DNA from: Tupaia tana
Lineage: Eukaryota; Chordata; Mammalia; Scandentia; Tupaiidae
NCBI GenBank assembly: GCA_026018925.1
Contig: JAKSZU010000029.1
Location: 10,267,378-10,331,377 of the forward strand
DNA: 64,000 bases
Direction: 5' to 3'
The notes beneath the pieces were generated by a model that saw only the letters and a program-made list of their open reading frames with translations, did no database searches and was not told the origin of the DNA. The first letter of the stretch is position 1; each line of letters opens with the position of its first letter. A program made the position numbers and the translations under genes. This document shows positions 1 to 10,408 of the stretch, in pieces.

Positions 1-1850
1 ACTTTCTCCACTCCTTTTCAATATAGTACTGGAAGTCCTCACCAACACAATCAGAAAAGGGGAAAAAATTAAAGGCATCCAAATAGGAAAAGAAGAGGTG
101 AAACTCTCTCTATTTGCAGATGACATGATTTGGTACATAGAAGACCCAAAAATTTCCATCAAAAAAATTCTGGAAGTAATGCATGAATACAGTAAAGTTG
201 CAGGATACAAAATTAATATACAGAAGTCTATAGCATTTCTATATACAAACAACAGGCAGATGGCGATAGAACTGAAAAAAGTTGTTCCATTTACCATAGC
301 CACCAAAAGTATAAGATACTTAGGAATAAATCTAACCAAAGAAGTTAAAGACCTCCACAAGGAAAACTATGAGAAGCTAAAAAAAGAAATTGAAAATGAC
401 ACAAAAAAGTGGAAGGACATCCCATGTTCCTGGATTGGAAGAATTAATATAACCAAAATGGCAATTCTACCCAAATTAATCTACCTATTTAATGCAATGC
501 CAATCAAAGAACCAGACACATTCTTCACAGATTTAGAAAAGACAATCATAAAATTCGTCTGGAATAATAAAAGACCCCACATTGCCAAAGCAATTCTACA
601 GAAGAAGAGTGGTACCTCACTCCCCGACCCAAAAATATACTACAAAGCTGTGGTAATCAAAACAGCATGGTATTGGCACAGGAACAGACATGTGAACTAA
701 TGGAAAAGAACTGAGTCCACAGGAATAAATTCCCAATCATACAGTCAACTGATTTTTGACAAGGGGTACCAGTCAATCCAGTGGGAAAAGGAAAACCTCT
801 TCAGCAAATAGTGCTGGAGAAACTGGATTACCACCTGTAGAAAGATGAATCTGAACCCCTACCTCTCACCTTTGACAAAAATCAAGTCAAGGTGGATCAA
901 GGATCTAAATATAAGACCCCAAACTATTAAACTGCTTCTAGAAATCACTGGTGAAACTCTGGGAGACATTGGGGTAGGGAAAGACTTCTTACATAAGATC
1001 CCTAAAGCACAGTTGATAATCCCCAAAATAGACAAGTGGGATTACATCAGACTAAGAAGTTTCTGCATGGCAAAAGACACAGTAATTAGTGTGAAATGAC
1101 AGCCCACAGAATTGAAAAATATTTTTGTAAACCATGCATCAGATAAGGGATTGATAACCAGAATACATAAGGAACTAAAGCTGTTTGGAAGAAAAGATGA
1201 TCAACCCTATGAAAAGATGGGAGAAGGAGTTGAAAAGAACACTCACTAAAGATGACATATGAATAGCCAGAAGGCATATGAAAAAATGCTCAACATCCCT
1301 CATCGTAAGGGAAATGCAGATCAAAACAACAATGAAATATCACCTAACCCCAGTCAGAATGGCTAAGATTAAAAAAACAAAAAATGATAAGTGTTGGCGG
1401 GGGTGTGGTGAAAGGGGAACTCTCTTAAGCTGCTGGTGGGAATGTAAATTAGTCCAACCACTGTGGAGAACAATTTGGAGATTCCTCAAAAATCTACAAA
1501 TAGAACTGCCATATGATCCAGCAATCCTAATTCTTGGCATCTACCCAAAGGACAGAAGAATTTCTCATTGGAAAGGTGCTTGCACATCGATGGCTATTGC
1601 AGCACTTTTCACGATTGCTAAGACATGGGACCAACCCAAATGTCTCCGTACAGCTAAATGGATTGAAAAACTGTTGCAAATGTACTCTATGGAATACTAT
1701 TCAGCCATTAAGAACAACAGAACCCTGGCTTTTGGCAGAATGTGGAAGAATATGGAAGATTTACTACTGAGTCAAGCAAGCCAGGCTATGAAGGAGAGAC
1801 ACTGTATGTCCCCACTTAATATATACCGAATGTCCGCACTCTATAACTGA
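1..1850 (+). pseudogene. L1 ORF2 C-terminal half, broken
   Basis: Remnant of ORF2p, which supplies endonuclease and reverse transcriptase to L1. Open segments occur at 98-700, 845-1099 and 1278-1850, in shifting frames with stops between them. The first keeps the RT palm motif FADD followed by the conserved L1 region up to the [12 protein letters not shown] motif. The last carries the C-terminal region with the motifs [19 protein letters not shown] and MSPLNIY. Frameshifts and stops between 700 and 1278 rule out a full product. The copy is inactive by sequence but only moderately decayed. Confidence 0.9.
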
Positions 1851-2110
1851 AACTGACTGGCTAAAGGATGTACAAACAGAAGTGGTGGATGTGAATGCCA
1901 GATGTGGTGTGTGTGGAGGAGTGGGGCCTGGGGAAGAACATTTGGAGGAGGGATACGAAGACAGCATTGTTGAGACAGGGAGGTAGTGTTGTTATATTTT
2001 GATCAATTCAACCGGGGAGAAATGTTCATATATTGAAATGATCACCTTGTAAGCTAAGTAATGTAATTGAATGTATTAAAAAATGTAAATAAAAATAAAT
2101 AAAATAAAAA
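1..2110 (+). mobile_element. L1 retrotransposon, 3' part (left end outside window)
   Basis: Sense-strand LINE-1. It runs from inside the ORF2 reverse transcriptase through the C-terminal cysteine-rich part and a 3' UTR to an A-rich tail near 2078-2110. The 5' part lies before the window. Diagnostic ORF2 peptides are [12 protein letters not shown] near 114-150 (RT active site FADD), FVWNNKRP near 555-577 and CWWECK near 1432-1449. It abuts an oppositely oriented L1 at about 2110, so one probably inserted into the other. Confidence 0.93.
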
Positions 2111-3540
2111 TATGTAAATTAGTTTGGGTAGGATTGCCATTTTGATTATATTAATTGTTCAAATCCACGAACATGGGATGTCCTTCCACTTTTTTGTGTC
2201 ATTTTCAATGTCTTTTTTTAGCTTCTCATAGTTTTCTTTCTGAAGGACTTCCACTTCTTTGGCTAGATTTATTCCTATGTATCTTATACTTTTTGTGGCT
2301 ATGGTAAGTGGAATAACTTTTTTTCAGTTCTATCTCAGTCTACCTGTTGTTCGTATATAGAAATGCTATAGATTTCTGTATATTAATTTTGTATCCTGCA
2401 ACTTTACTGTATTCATGCATTACTTCCAGAAATTTTTTCATGGAAACCATTGGGTGTTCTATGTAAACAATCATGTCATCTGCGAATTGAGAGAGTTTCA
2501 CCTCTTCTTTTCCTATTTTAATGCCTTCTATTTTTTTATGTTTTCTGATTGGGTTGGTGAGGACTTCCAGTAATATATTGACAAGGAGTGGAGAAAGTGG
2601 GCCTCCTTGTCTTCTACCCATTTTTAGTGGGAAAGCTTTCAATTTTTCTCCATTCAGGATGATGTTCGCTATGGGTTTTTCATAGATATCTTGTGTGTCA
2701 AGAAATGACCCTTCTATGCCAATTTTGCTGAGTGTCTTGATCATGAAGGAGTGTTGTATCTTATCAAATGCTTTTTCTGCATCAATCGATATGACCATAT
2801 GGTTTTTGTCCTTTTTCCTGTTAATATGGTGTATCACATTTATGGTTTTGCGGACGTTGAGCCAACCTTGCATTCCTGGAATAAAGCCTACCTGATCATG
2901 GTGTATAACCTTTTTTATGATTTGCTGGATATGATTTGTTAGTATATTGTTGATAATCTTTGTGTCTATATTCATCAGGTATATTGGTCAATAGTTTTCC
3001 TTCCTTGTCCTGTCCTTATCTGTTTTAAGGATAAGGGTGATAGAGGTTTCATAGAATGACTTAGGGAGAGATTAACCTTTCTGGATCTTTAGAAATAACT
3101 TGAGTAGAATGGGGTTAATTATTCTTTGAAGATTTTATAGAATTCAGAGGTGAAGCCATCAGGGCCAGGGCATTTCTTTGTTGGAAGCTTATTTATTACT
3201 GATTCAATCTCCTGAGTTGTTACGAGCCTATTCAGACTTTCTATATCCTCCTGGCTCAATCTTGGTAGATTATATATTTCCAAGAATTTGTCTGTGTCAA
3301 CCAATTGTCCTTTTTTTTTTGGCATATAATTGTTCATAGTATCCTCTAATGATTTTTTTATTTCTACTTTGTCTGTTGTTATATTGCCTGCTTCATTGTA
3401 GATTTGATTCACCAGGTTCCTTTCTCTCTTCTTCTTATTAAGTCTCGCTAGTGGTGTATCGATTTTCTTTATCTTTTCAAAAAACCAGCGTTTACTTTTA
3501 TTTATTTTCTGTATTCATTGCTTATTTTCTATTGAGATCA
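2111..3540 (-). mobile_element. L1 retrotransposon fragment (ORF2 RT region), antisense
   Basis: Minus-strand LINE-1 covering the RT part of ORF2 from about 3540 down to 2111. Its left edge stops abruptly at the tail of the sense L1, before the expected continuation of ORF2, and it has no poly(A). The simplest reading is an older antisense L1 split by the sense L1, with the rest of its 3' part before position 1. Its right edge joins the olfactory-receptor fragment. Confidence 0.9.
2340..3412 (-). pseudogene. L1 ORF2 reverse-transcriptase remnant
   Basis: Two open segments (3412-3119 and 2975-2340) read as consecutive parts of L1 ORF2. The first holds the [12 protein letters not shown] motif just upstream of the RT core. 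The second holds [29 protein letters not shown] and [12 protein letters not shown], that is RT palm motifs including the catalytic FADD. The interval 2976-3118 is disrupted, and the frame is lost around 2340. A pseudogene inside an L1 fragment; no host function inferred. Confidence 0.88.
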
Positions 3541-3960
3541 CAGAAAAAGTGGGGGATTTCCACATGTGTACAGAAGGACAGCCACAGCACCATTAATCTT
3601 TGCAACAAGGAATTTAGGACACTCATGAGCCAGGACACCATAACCAGTAACACACAAAGCCAGGGTTTCATAATGACTGTGTAGTACAGGGAGTGACAGA
3701 TGGCTACGTACCGATCATAGGCCATCACAGTCAGCAGAAAAATGTCCAACACTGCAAGGAATAGAAAAAAGTACATCTGGGTGATGCAGCCTGCATAGGT
3801 TATGGCTTTGCTCTGTGTCTGTATATTCAGCAGCATCTTTGGGACGGTGGTGGACGTGAAACAGATGTCTACAAAAGACAGGTTAGGGAGGAAGAAGTAC
3901 ATGGGCATGTGCAGGTGGGAGTCTGTGATGGTGGCCAGGAGGATGAGCAGGTTTCCAACT
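3535..3960 (-). pseudogene. Olfactory receptor fragment, family 7-like, truncated at both ends
   Basis: Antisense open segment encoding the middle of a class A odorant receptor. Visible are the end of TM1 (GNLLILLAT), the loop [18 protein letters not shown] leading into TM2, [17 protein letters not shown], the TM3 region [11 protein letters not shown], the [11 protein letters not shown] signature at the TM3/loop boundary, TM4 ([15 protein letters not shown]) and the start of extracellular loop 2 ([16 protein letters not shown]). The N-terminus and TM1 start are missing where the sequence passes into a SINE near 3960. TM5-TM7 are missing where it meets L1 near 3535. The pattern ([17 protein letters not shown]) is typical of OR7. 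A dead fragment of roughly 140 codons out of about 310. Confidence 0.9.
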
Positions 3961-4105
3961 ACAGTGTGTGAATGCATGCCTAAGATCCAAAGAGAATGGA
4001 GGAGAAGGGATTTTGTTGTGGCCATCCCCACTGGGATGTGATTTCTCGGTTTCTGTCTCTCTCTGTCTTTCTGGTGAACAAACGTGCCCTATAGCAAACA
4101 CCTCT

Positions 4106-4159
<54 letters not shown>

Positions 4160-4164
4160 AGAAA
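3961..4164 (+). mobile_element. tRNA-derived SINE, 3' part, at a duplication breakpoint
   Basis: Starts inside the SINE body (from about GCATGCCTAAGATCC at 3973) and ends in a long A-run at about 4109-4144. The same SINE is full length at the same place in the neighbouring units (11816-12070 and 18461-18720), so here its 5' half, including the tRNA-like promoter, has been replaced by the olfactory-receptor fragment. Confidence 0.88.
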
Positions 4165-4198
4165 AAGCGGTCTGACTGGTTGTATCTCTGTCTTTCAG

Positions 4199-5378
4199 GT
4201 CAAATTATCCATCAAATGCTATGAAATGTTGTAAAGTAGAGCAAAGGCCTGAAAAAAGGTGAGGTGCTTTCTCTTCTGCTGTGCTTAATATTCTCCTGGG
4301 GAACCAGGGTCAAGAGAATTCATGACCAATGGACATGATTTCTTTCCAAAGTCTGGGGTTTCCTTGTGATAGCAATGGGCAGGTATTCTGGACATTCTCC
4401 AAGTCAACCTTTCATAATAAATGGGATTTGCTTGACTGGAATATTCACCTGTATTCCCTGCTGTCTCCAAAGGTGTGGAATCAGACAGGCTACACAGACA
4501 TCCGGATTCTGATTCTCAGCTGCCCCTGAAGCCTTCCCAGGTGAGTCTTCATGTCCTCAGAAGATACTAGATATGGCTGCCTATTTTGTAGATGACAAGA
4601 GTTGTCCAAGAGAAGAGCCTTGGAATGGGTGTTGGTTGCAGTGCAACTTCTGGGGGACCAGGCTGAGCTGGAGATAGAATCTGTGAAGTGACCTGTAGCA
4701 ACCCCCATTGCCATTTGAGGGTCTCATTGTGGATAATGACTCTTGCTTGTTCTTCACCAGGTTGGCCAGAATTCAGGAGCCCAGATGATTGTGGTGGTCT
4801 TGGAAGCAGCTATGGTACTGTAGCTGCGCCTGGGGGCTAAAGTCCTCGTCGTCGACCCGCAGAGGGCGCTGCAGCTCACGCTGAATGACGCCATCGTCGT
4901 GGTGGCCATCGAGCACATTCTCAGGTCATCGCAGGGCCTCAGCTTTCCTGGCTAGGCCTGCTGGCTGCTACTCAATGACCCCGAGACGACCTAGAAGATT
5001 GATCTTGAGGACAGATCTTTAACAGTCCAAGGTTCAGAGAAGGTGTCTGGGTCACACGTGGAAGAGGAACTAGAGGCTCTCCAAGTCCGCCAAGGACCCC
5101 AGGCTAAGCAGAAGACCGAGTCTGGTCTGTCAAGGGCAAATATCCTCTTGCTCAAAGCTTGACCCAGAGACTGTAGCCAAAGAGGCATTCTCCAGTTTTG
5201 CAAGCCTAGCCCCAGGTCTCGCCCTCTGCCTCCAGAGTTCAGGTTGGATCTCCATGGCCTGCAGCCCCTGCCAGGCTCTGCCCTCAGACCTCTGCCTCCT
5301 TCCCCCAGACCGTGACCAAGAACACGCTACAAATTTCGGGCCCGTTCTCCAAGCAAAGCGTCAAGGCGGCTCTTCTAA
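4199..5378 (+). pseudogene. PRR23D-like copy A: exons 2-4, exon 1 lost, in-frame stops
   Basis: Exon 2 (4199-4258) follows a CT-rich acceptor and ends at AG|GTGAGG. Exon 3 (4473-4540) ends CAG|GTGAGT; its acceptor is CCAAAG. Exon 4 is 4761-5378. Exon 4 corresponds to the PRR23 domain (IVVVLE... EVLVL... ALQLTL... TEHILRS) and the proline-rich C-terminus ending in an arginine-rich RRLF-like tail. Lesions: exon 2 is 60 bp instead of 59, which shifts the frame. Exon 4 has a TAG after VVVLEAAMVL and another TAG where B reads FPGQA. Exon 1 is absent, because the unit begins inside the SINE of intron 1. Clearly a pseudogene of the gene seen in B and C. Confidence 0.82.
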
Positions 5379-7124
5379 TCCTGATACACCAGCACTTGAA
5401 TTTTCCAATCCAAGTCCCAATGGTTCCATTGAATGAAAGGAACACCCACTTCAGATGAGCTTTCTCCCTAGAACATTCCTCACTGCTCTTTAAGGACTCA
5501 CCTGCTGCAGAAACTATGTGAGTGGAGAAACACTGAGTTCTCTCATCCATTAGGTTCCTAGAACGCAGGGCGATGAGAGAATGAAATGAAAAGCCTCAGT
5601 CCAGGGAAGGTACATTGGCAATATTCATTGACCTCAGGGAAGTCAGGGCCAGGTTAGAGGAACAGGTCTTATAGATTCAATGGAAAACAAATGCAGACAG
5701 CCCTGTTAAGGTGCAACAGGTGACAGTGTTGAACAGAAGGTTTCCTAGCTGGGAAACTTAGACTATGTGGATATTCCCTTGTAGTGTCTGGGCCAAAGAA
5801 TATGCTAAGCCATATGCCCTGAGTCATGCCAGGGTGCTACGAGAGTGGCTGTCATGAAAATGTCTGCACACATCAAAAGTTTCAGAAACTTTGGGGCAGC
5901 TGGAAATCTCATGCATGGCTATGGGCATGCAAAATGGTCAAGCAAGTCCAAGAAGCCATCTCCAACATGCTGGATGGGAAACACACACGTCCCAAAGAAC
6001 CCCACTGTCCATTAGGAGATAGAGTACTATCTAGAGAAATCAAAATCAGGTTGACAAAAACACTGATGGCAATGATGTCAACAGCAACTCTCTTCATATT
6101 CCGACGTGGGTTCAGGCAAACCCATATCCTAGAGGAATAACATGAAGCTATGTGACTCAACAGAACCAGCGATGCAACTCTGCACCATATGGGACTGGAA
6201 ATAGATGTTTAAAAGTTATGTCAATATCCAGAAAGGACACTGAGTTCTTGGACCATTTTAATCTATGTTCCTATCATGAAAATGTATGTCCTTTATGTAG
6301 GGAGTAGAACTCTAGGAAATGTACATGGAAGCCACGTACTTGTAATGAAGATGATCTTTCAGATTGACTTCCCTTGTAACTTTGGGATGTTCACTGGACT
6401 GGGAAGCTAACAATAAGGCTAGGGCCAAAAAGTCATTTGCCTGTCATTGGGACATGGATTACATTCCTAAAGATAAGATGTATATTATCAGGGTGAAATA
6501 AAAATGCCCATAAAACTAAGTGTCATCTCTTTGCATTGACCTTCTTGAGTGTGTAGGCTCAAATAAACACCTCCTTAAGTGTGTTGTTCTGTTTCTGATC
6601 AACACTGATAGACAGTCACTCATGGCCACACCCTCTTGTAGTGGTCTTTCCCAAGGAAAGGAATCTCTCCTTTTCTATAAGAGGCCGAGACTCAAGCCCA
6701 TCTCTCAATCCCATTTCCCACCAATCGCACAAAACCCTGCAATCACATGGTCATAACTGTGTATTCTAATGTGTTTACTAACTGACCTAGGCCGTTCTGG
6801 TTCCAAATTGTACCTCAAAATGTATAAATATTTGCTCCATTTCATCAACTCCAAGAGTCTTCCCTGGTTTCCTTTCAGGCAGGAAATAGGAGCTGTTGAG
6901 TTTGTGGAAATATATCAAAAAGTGATACATGGATTCCATCAATATGTCTTATCCATATCCCTCTGTCTTTCTGCAGACTATTTTCTGAAACGTGACAAGT
7001 GGACTCCACTTTCCTCACGAGATTCATTTTCACTCTCAGCTTCTTCTCTCTATGCAGGAAGTAGAGAATACCCACTGGAAGAAATGTACGTTTTTAGACT
7101 GGATGAACTGCATTGAAAAGAAAG
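5379..7124. other. Unit A intergenic sequence with an old L1 scrap
   Basis: No gene seen. About 5790-6235 resembles the 3' part of an ancient L1 ORF2 (GGAAATCTCATGCATGGCTATGGG, then a tract ending near the AACTCTGCACCATATGGG segment), heavily decayed. The equivalent is at 13735-14110 (B), 20350-20750 (C), 34660-35060 (D) and 42300-42600 (F), so it was there before any of the duplications. The rest is unit-specific non-coding sequence shared with B, C and D. Confidence 0.7.
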
Positions 7125-7400
7125 AGAGTACTGAGCTGAGTGGATGGCCTCAGAGATGACGTCTCTACACTGTCCCATGGAAGACCATGGTTTGAGTCCT
7201 GCAATTAGAAGCTGATACCTGGGCAGGTATCAGCGTGTGCCCAGGATCCCAGGGTAAAATGAAGTAGATGGACTGGGGAGTGGCCAGTACCCCTGTGTTG
7301 ATTTCTCATTTGAGCTTTCACGGTCTGGGTGTGTGGGTGTGTCTCTCTCTCTGCTAAGTAGACGTGTGTGCTATGGCAAAACCTCTCCATAAAATAAAGT
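7125..7400 (+). mobile_element. Old tRNA-derived SINE shared by units A-D
   Basis: Degenerate SINE. A tRNA-like head (GATGGCCTCAGAGATGACG... GGTTTGAGTCC as B box near 7190) is followed by the CCAGGATCCCAGG body, a CT-rich tract, CTATGGCAAAACCTCTC and an A-rich end. Orthologous positions are 15030-15310 (B), 21690-21950 (C) and 35975-36225 (D), so it predates the split of D from A-C. Confidence 0.75.
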
Positions 7401-7609
7401 CTAAAATAAAATAAAAGGAGTATCAGTGTAAGGTCCCACTGACTAGACTGAGGTGTGGAGAGGCACTTAGTCAGAAAGCAGGTTCTCAGGGACAGATTTG
7501 AATGACATGACCCATCTTGTAATTTTGTGAACCCGTGTGGAGAGAGAATCAGCTGTGACTTGAAACAAAATGTGCCATGGCAAGCCCCTTGTGGTTGGCA
7601 TAGCAGGAA

Positions 7610-7935
7610 CAAGAAATCATCACACATTTTGCTGTCTCATCCCTGGATTCTGTCACTTGCCACACGTCCTTTGAGGATTTCCCAAAGAGGTGTATCTGCC
7701 AGTGAAATCTCCACCTTAAGGAGTCATGGGACCACCTGTGAAAGGAATCTCTAGTTTTGAGTCCTTTAGGGTTGCCACCTGACTCTAATTGGCAGGGAGG
7801 TATCAGACTTCAAGCTGTCCTTATTGGCCTAAAGGAAGACATCTAGTGGGCTTCAGTGACTTACAGAATCCTAGGAACCTTCACCACATTGGTTCTGCAG
7901 TGCTCGAGAAGCCTCAGAGATTTCTGGATCAAGGG
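7610..7935 (+). pseudogene. Decayed promoter/exon-1-like module, unit A
   Basis: This stretch aligns with the promoter and exon-1 region of the array gene (11200-11600 in B). Matching landmarks are the ACAAGAAATCATCACAC region for the CCAAT segment, CTTCACCACATTGGTTCT where exon 1 has CTTCACCATGTACGGTTTT, then AGCCTCAGAGATTTCTGGAT for AGCCCCAGCGAT and GATAGCAAGTGTTTTGGG for the donor region. The start codon is lost (ATG to ACA) and there is no usable frame. It is an internal, older duplicate of exon 1 within each unit. Confidence 0.55.
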
Positions 7936-8174
7936 AAGGATAGGAATGCAGGTGATAGCAAGTGTTTTGGGAGAGTGTCTGTTCTGGAGGCAGGAAGAAC
8001 AAATTGCCTGTAGGGGGCATGCAGGTGATGAGAGCTAGAAAGGAGCTGAGGTGACAGGAAACGCCCTACCCTGTGGTTAGATTTGATGACAGTTTGGAGC
8101 ATTTAGGGTTCAGTGACCAGCGCAGTGAGGGTGTTTTACAAGTCTCCTCAGCCCACCAACTCAGGTTCACATTC

Positions 8175-8345
8175 TTATTCACGTGCGTGTGCATTTCCAA
8201 GATTCTGAGAGGAGAATGGAGGAGAGGGGATTGTGGCATTGCCATTATCTGGGGGGTGTTTTCTCAATTTCTCTCTCTCTATCTCTGTCTTTCAGGTGAG
8301 CGCACATGCCCTATAGTAAAAACCTCTCGAAAAAAAGAAATAAAG
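8175..8345 (+). mobile_element. SINE fragment (3' part), unit A
   Basis: Begins inside the SINE body (TGTGCATTTCCAAGATTCTGAGAGGAGAATGG) and ends in an A-rich tail near 8328-8345. Its equivalent is at 16080-16290 in B. Unit C at 22640 and D at 37000 continue instead into a different sequence, so A and B share a truncation or deletion that joined this SINE piece to the next segment. Confidence 0.8.
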
Positions 8346-9552
8346 TAAAAAACAAGAGAAAAGAAAAAAAAGGAAAATTCACCTTCAGGAATTTTTCGCC
8401 AAACTTCTATGTAAATTGACGTCAGTATTCCTTATTGCTACCTTTGTACGATAGGCAATTAGATCTTTTTTTAATTTACCTTTAATATAGGTTTAAATTT
8501 TATTTATTACTATCAAAAAATAAGTTGATTTAAGGGGTATAATGGAGAGTTATGAGATATGAGTAGATTATCTTAATATTTAATGAAGCCGATTAACATA
8601 TCATTTCCCTCACATGCTTCTTTTATTTGTAAGTATATGTAAATGGTCCTATTTTAGCCAATCTGAAATATGCAATACATTATCCATTGCAGTGACATTG
8701 CATCTTGATCTTGTCTAACTGAAGTTTATATCCTTTGTCTAATATCTCCCTTTCCCCAAGCCCCATACTTCACCCCCAGTCTCTCATAACCATCTTCCTA
8801 CTCTCTACTTCTTATTGGGTTTGACGTGTAGCGTCTACATATAATTGAGATCACACACATTCCTTTTCTCAAAATGCTAATTACCTTCTCTCTTCTCTGA
8901 GACTTTCTTTTGCACTCAAGAATATCTATATCCTTTTCACATGCATGAATCCATTGATATTTATATGGTGTGAAGTGGTAATGTTACTTACTTCTCCCTC
9001 CACAATGTGTCTGTCTCTCTCTATATATATAAAGTCACCTAGAGCTGATAAAGATAATCTTTCATATGCCCATTGCTTGTAACTTTACATATACAGTGCC
9101 TTGGGAAGCTAAGATGGAGAACAGGGATAGAAAGCAGTCCACCTGTTACTCTGATGCAGATTGCATCATTAAAATACACAGCCATGTTGACACCTGCATG
9201 TCCTCTCTCTGTGTTTATCTCATTGGGTGTGCTGGTTCAAAAAGGACATACCCTCAGGCATTTGGCTTGTCTTCGTGTCATCCCAGGTGCATCAAATCAG
9301 GAAGGGCAATACCCACAGGAAGTGGGCTTTCTCAAGGCCATGAGTCTCTCCCCAGGGAAAAACAGGCACTGATCCTCCCCACCCCCAAACCTCAAGCCTT
9401 GCAGATGGGTGTGCCTCACAGTTCCCTCAGTGTTCCTCCAAGGTCCTCAAGATTTCACAGTAAGGAAGATTCCCAGGTTCCTTTGTGACAGAAAGCTAGA
9501 CCTGATCAGTTTGGACAAGTGGGTGGAAACCAAATATGGAGCTGCCAGCATC
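8346..9552. other. Unit A intergenic sequence upstream of the LTR element
   Basis: AT-rich, then moderately GC non-coding sequence shared with B (16290-17490), G (26840-28800) and D (30790-32040). No convincing gene. A short TATATATATAA run lies near 9023-9033. The stretch 9300-9550 leads into the region that holds the promoter of the next gene copy. Confidence 0.6.
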
Positions 9553-9558
9553 ATGTCC

Positions 9559-9885
9559 TGTTGGCCGCCGCTGTTGGCCGCCAAGCCAAGATGGCGCTGC
9601 TGGCTGCATAGGGAGGCGTGTACAAACAACTCCTTCTACAGCCAATCAGGACTTGCCTTGCACAGGTGAAGGAACTTGCGGGTGGAGCCGCCGGGAGGAC
9701 CCTATATATACGGGGAGAAAGAAGAAGTAGAGAGAAGCTAGCTGGTAAAGGGGAGAGAAGGTAGCTGGCTGAAGAAGCTGGTACCGGGAAGAAGCTAGCG
9801 GGAAAAGCTGAAACCTGTGAATAAAGACTGCGGGAGGAAGAACCAGGTGTCGTGCCGTCTCTTCTCTGCAGAAGGGGCGCCGACA
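9559..9885 (+). repeat. 5' LTR of the short LTR element
   Basis: 327 bp, TG...CA borders. U3 starts with two copies of GTTGGCCGCC and contains AAGATGGCGC, a match to the YY1 core, at about 9589-9598. A TATA motif (CCTATATATA) lies near 9701-9710. A polyadenylation signal AATAAA lies near 9821-9826, followed by a G/T-rich stretch and the CA end. It differs from the 3' LTR by several substitutions and lacks the repeat expansion seen there. Confidence 0.9.
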
Positions 9886-9887
9886 AA

Positions 9888-9905
9888 TGGTGGCCCGTAC
9901 GGGGA
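9888..9905 (+). promoter_or_regulatory. Primer binding site matching tRNA-Ile
   Basis: Two bases after the LTR end is TGGTGGCCCGTACGGGGA. Its reverse complement is the 3' end of eukaryotic tRNA-Ile (AAU type) plus CCA, an 18 of 18 match by recall of that tRNA. It would prime minus-strand DNA synthesis. Confidence 0.8.
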
Positions 9906-10408
9906 CAAAAACAAAAGAAGCTGGAACCTGTGAATAAGACTGCAGAAGGTTCAGAACCTCCCAGTCTGCAGGGCAGCTAGCTGGTACCGGGTGGGTCCCG
10001 GAAGGAAGACCTCGGCAAAGAGGTGGAAACCTGCAGATAAAGACTGCGTGAGGAAGGACCGGGTGCAGAAGGTTCAGAAATTTTCCTCCCAGTCTACAGG
10101 GCAGCTAGCTGGTACCAGGCTAGGATCCCAGAAGGAAGACCTCGGCAAAGAGGCGGAAAAGGCTAACAAGAAATTTTGAAAGCTAAGAAATTTAAAGGAC
10201 TAAGAAGTTTAAAGGAATAAGAAACTTAGAAAGCTAAGAAGTTTAAAGGACTAGGAAACTTGGAAAGCTAGGAAGTTTGGAGGACTGGGAAACTTGGAAG
10301 GCTGGGAAATTTGGAGGACTGGGAAACTTAGAAGGCTAGGAGATTTGGAGGACTAGGAAACTTAAGTCAAGAAATTTAAAGGACTAGACAAAAACAAAAG
10401 GGGGGAAC
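9906..10408 (+). repeat. Internal region of the LTR element with short degenerate tandem repeats
   Basis: No viral protein is encoded. Around 10178-10385 a unit of roughly 18-20 bp (AAGAAATTTAAAGGACT and close variants such as AGGAAACTTGGAAGGCT) is repeated about ten times. The stretch ends in a polypurine tract (AAACAAAAGGGGGGAA) directly before the 3' LTR. The segments at 9905-9960 and 9990-10080 repeat LTR-like wording, suggesting internal duplication. Confidence 0.8.

Noticed and set aside
3968-4234. Plus-strand frame with a poly-lysine run
   Set aside because: It is translation of the SINE poly(A) tail.
7205-7627. 140-codon minus-strand frame also seen at 15096-15524 and 21774-22169
   Set aside because: Present in three recent units only because the DNA is near-identical. 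It runs antisense through the old SINE and has no start context or homologue I recognise.
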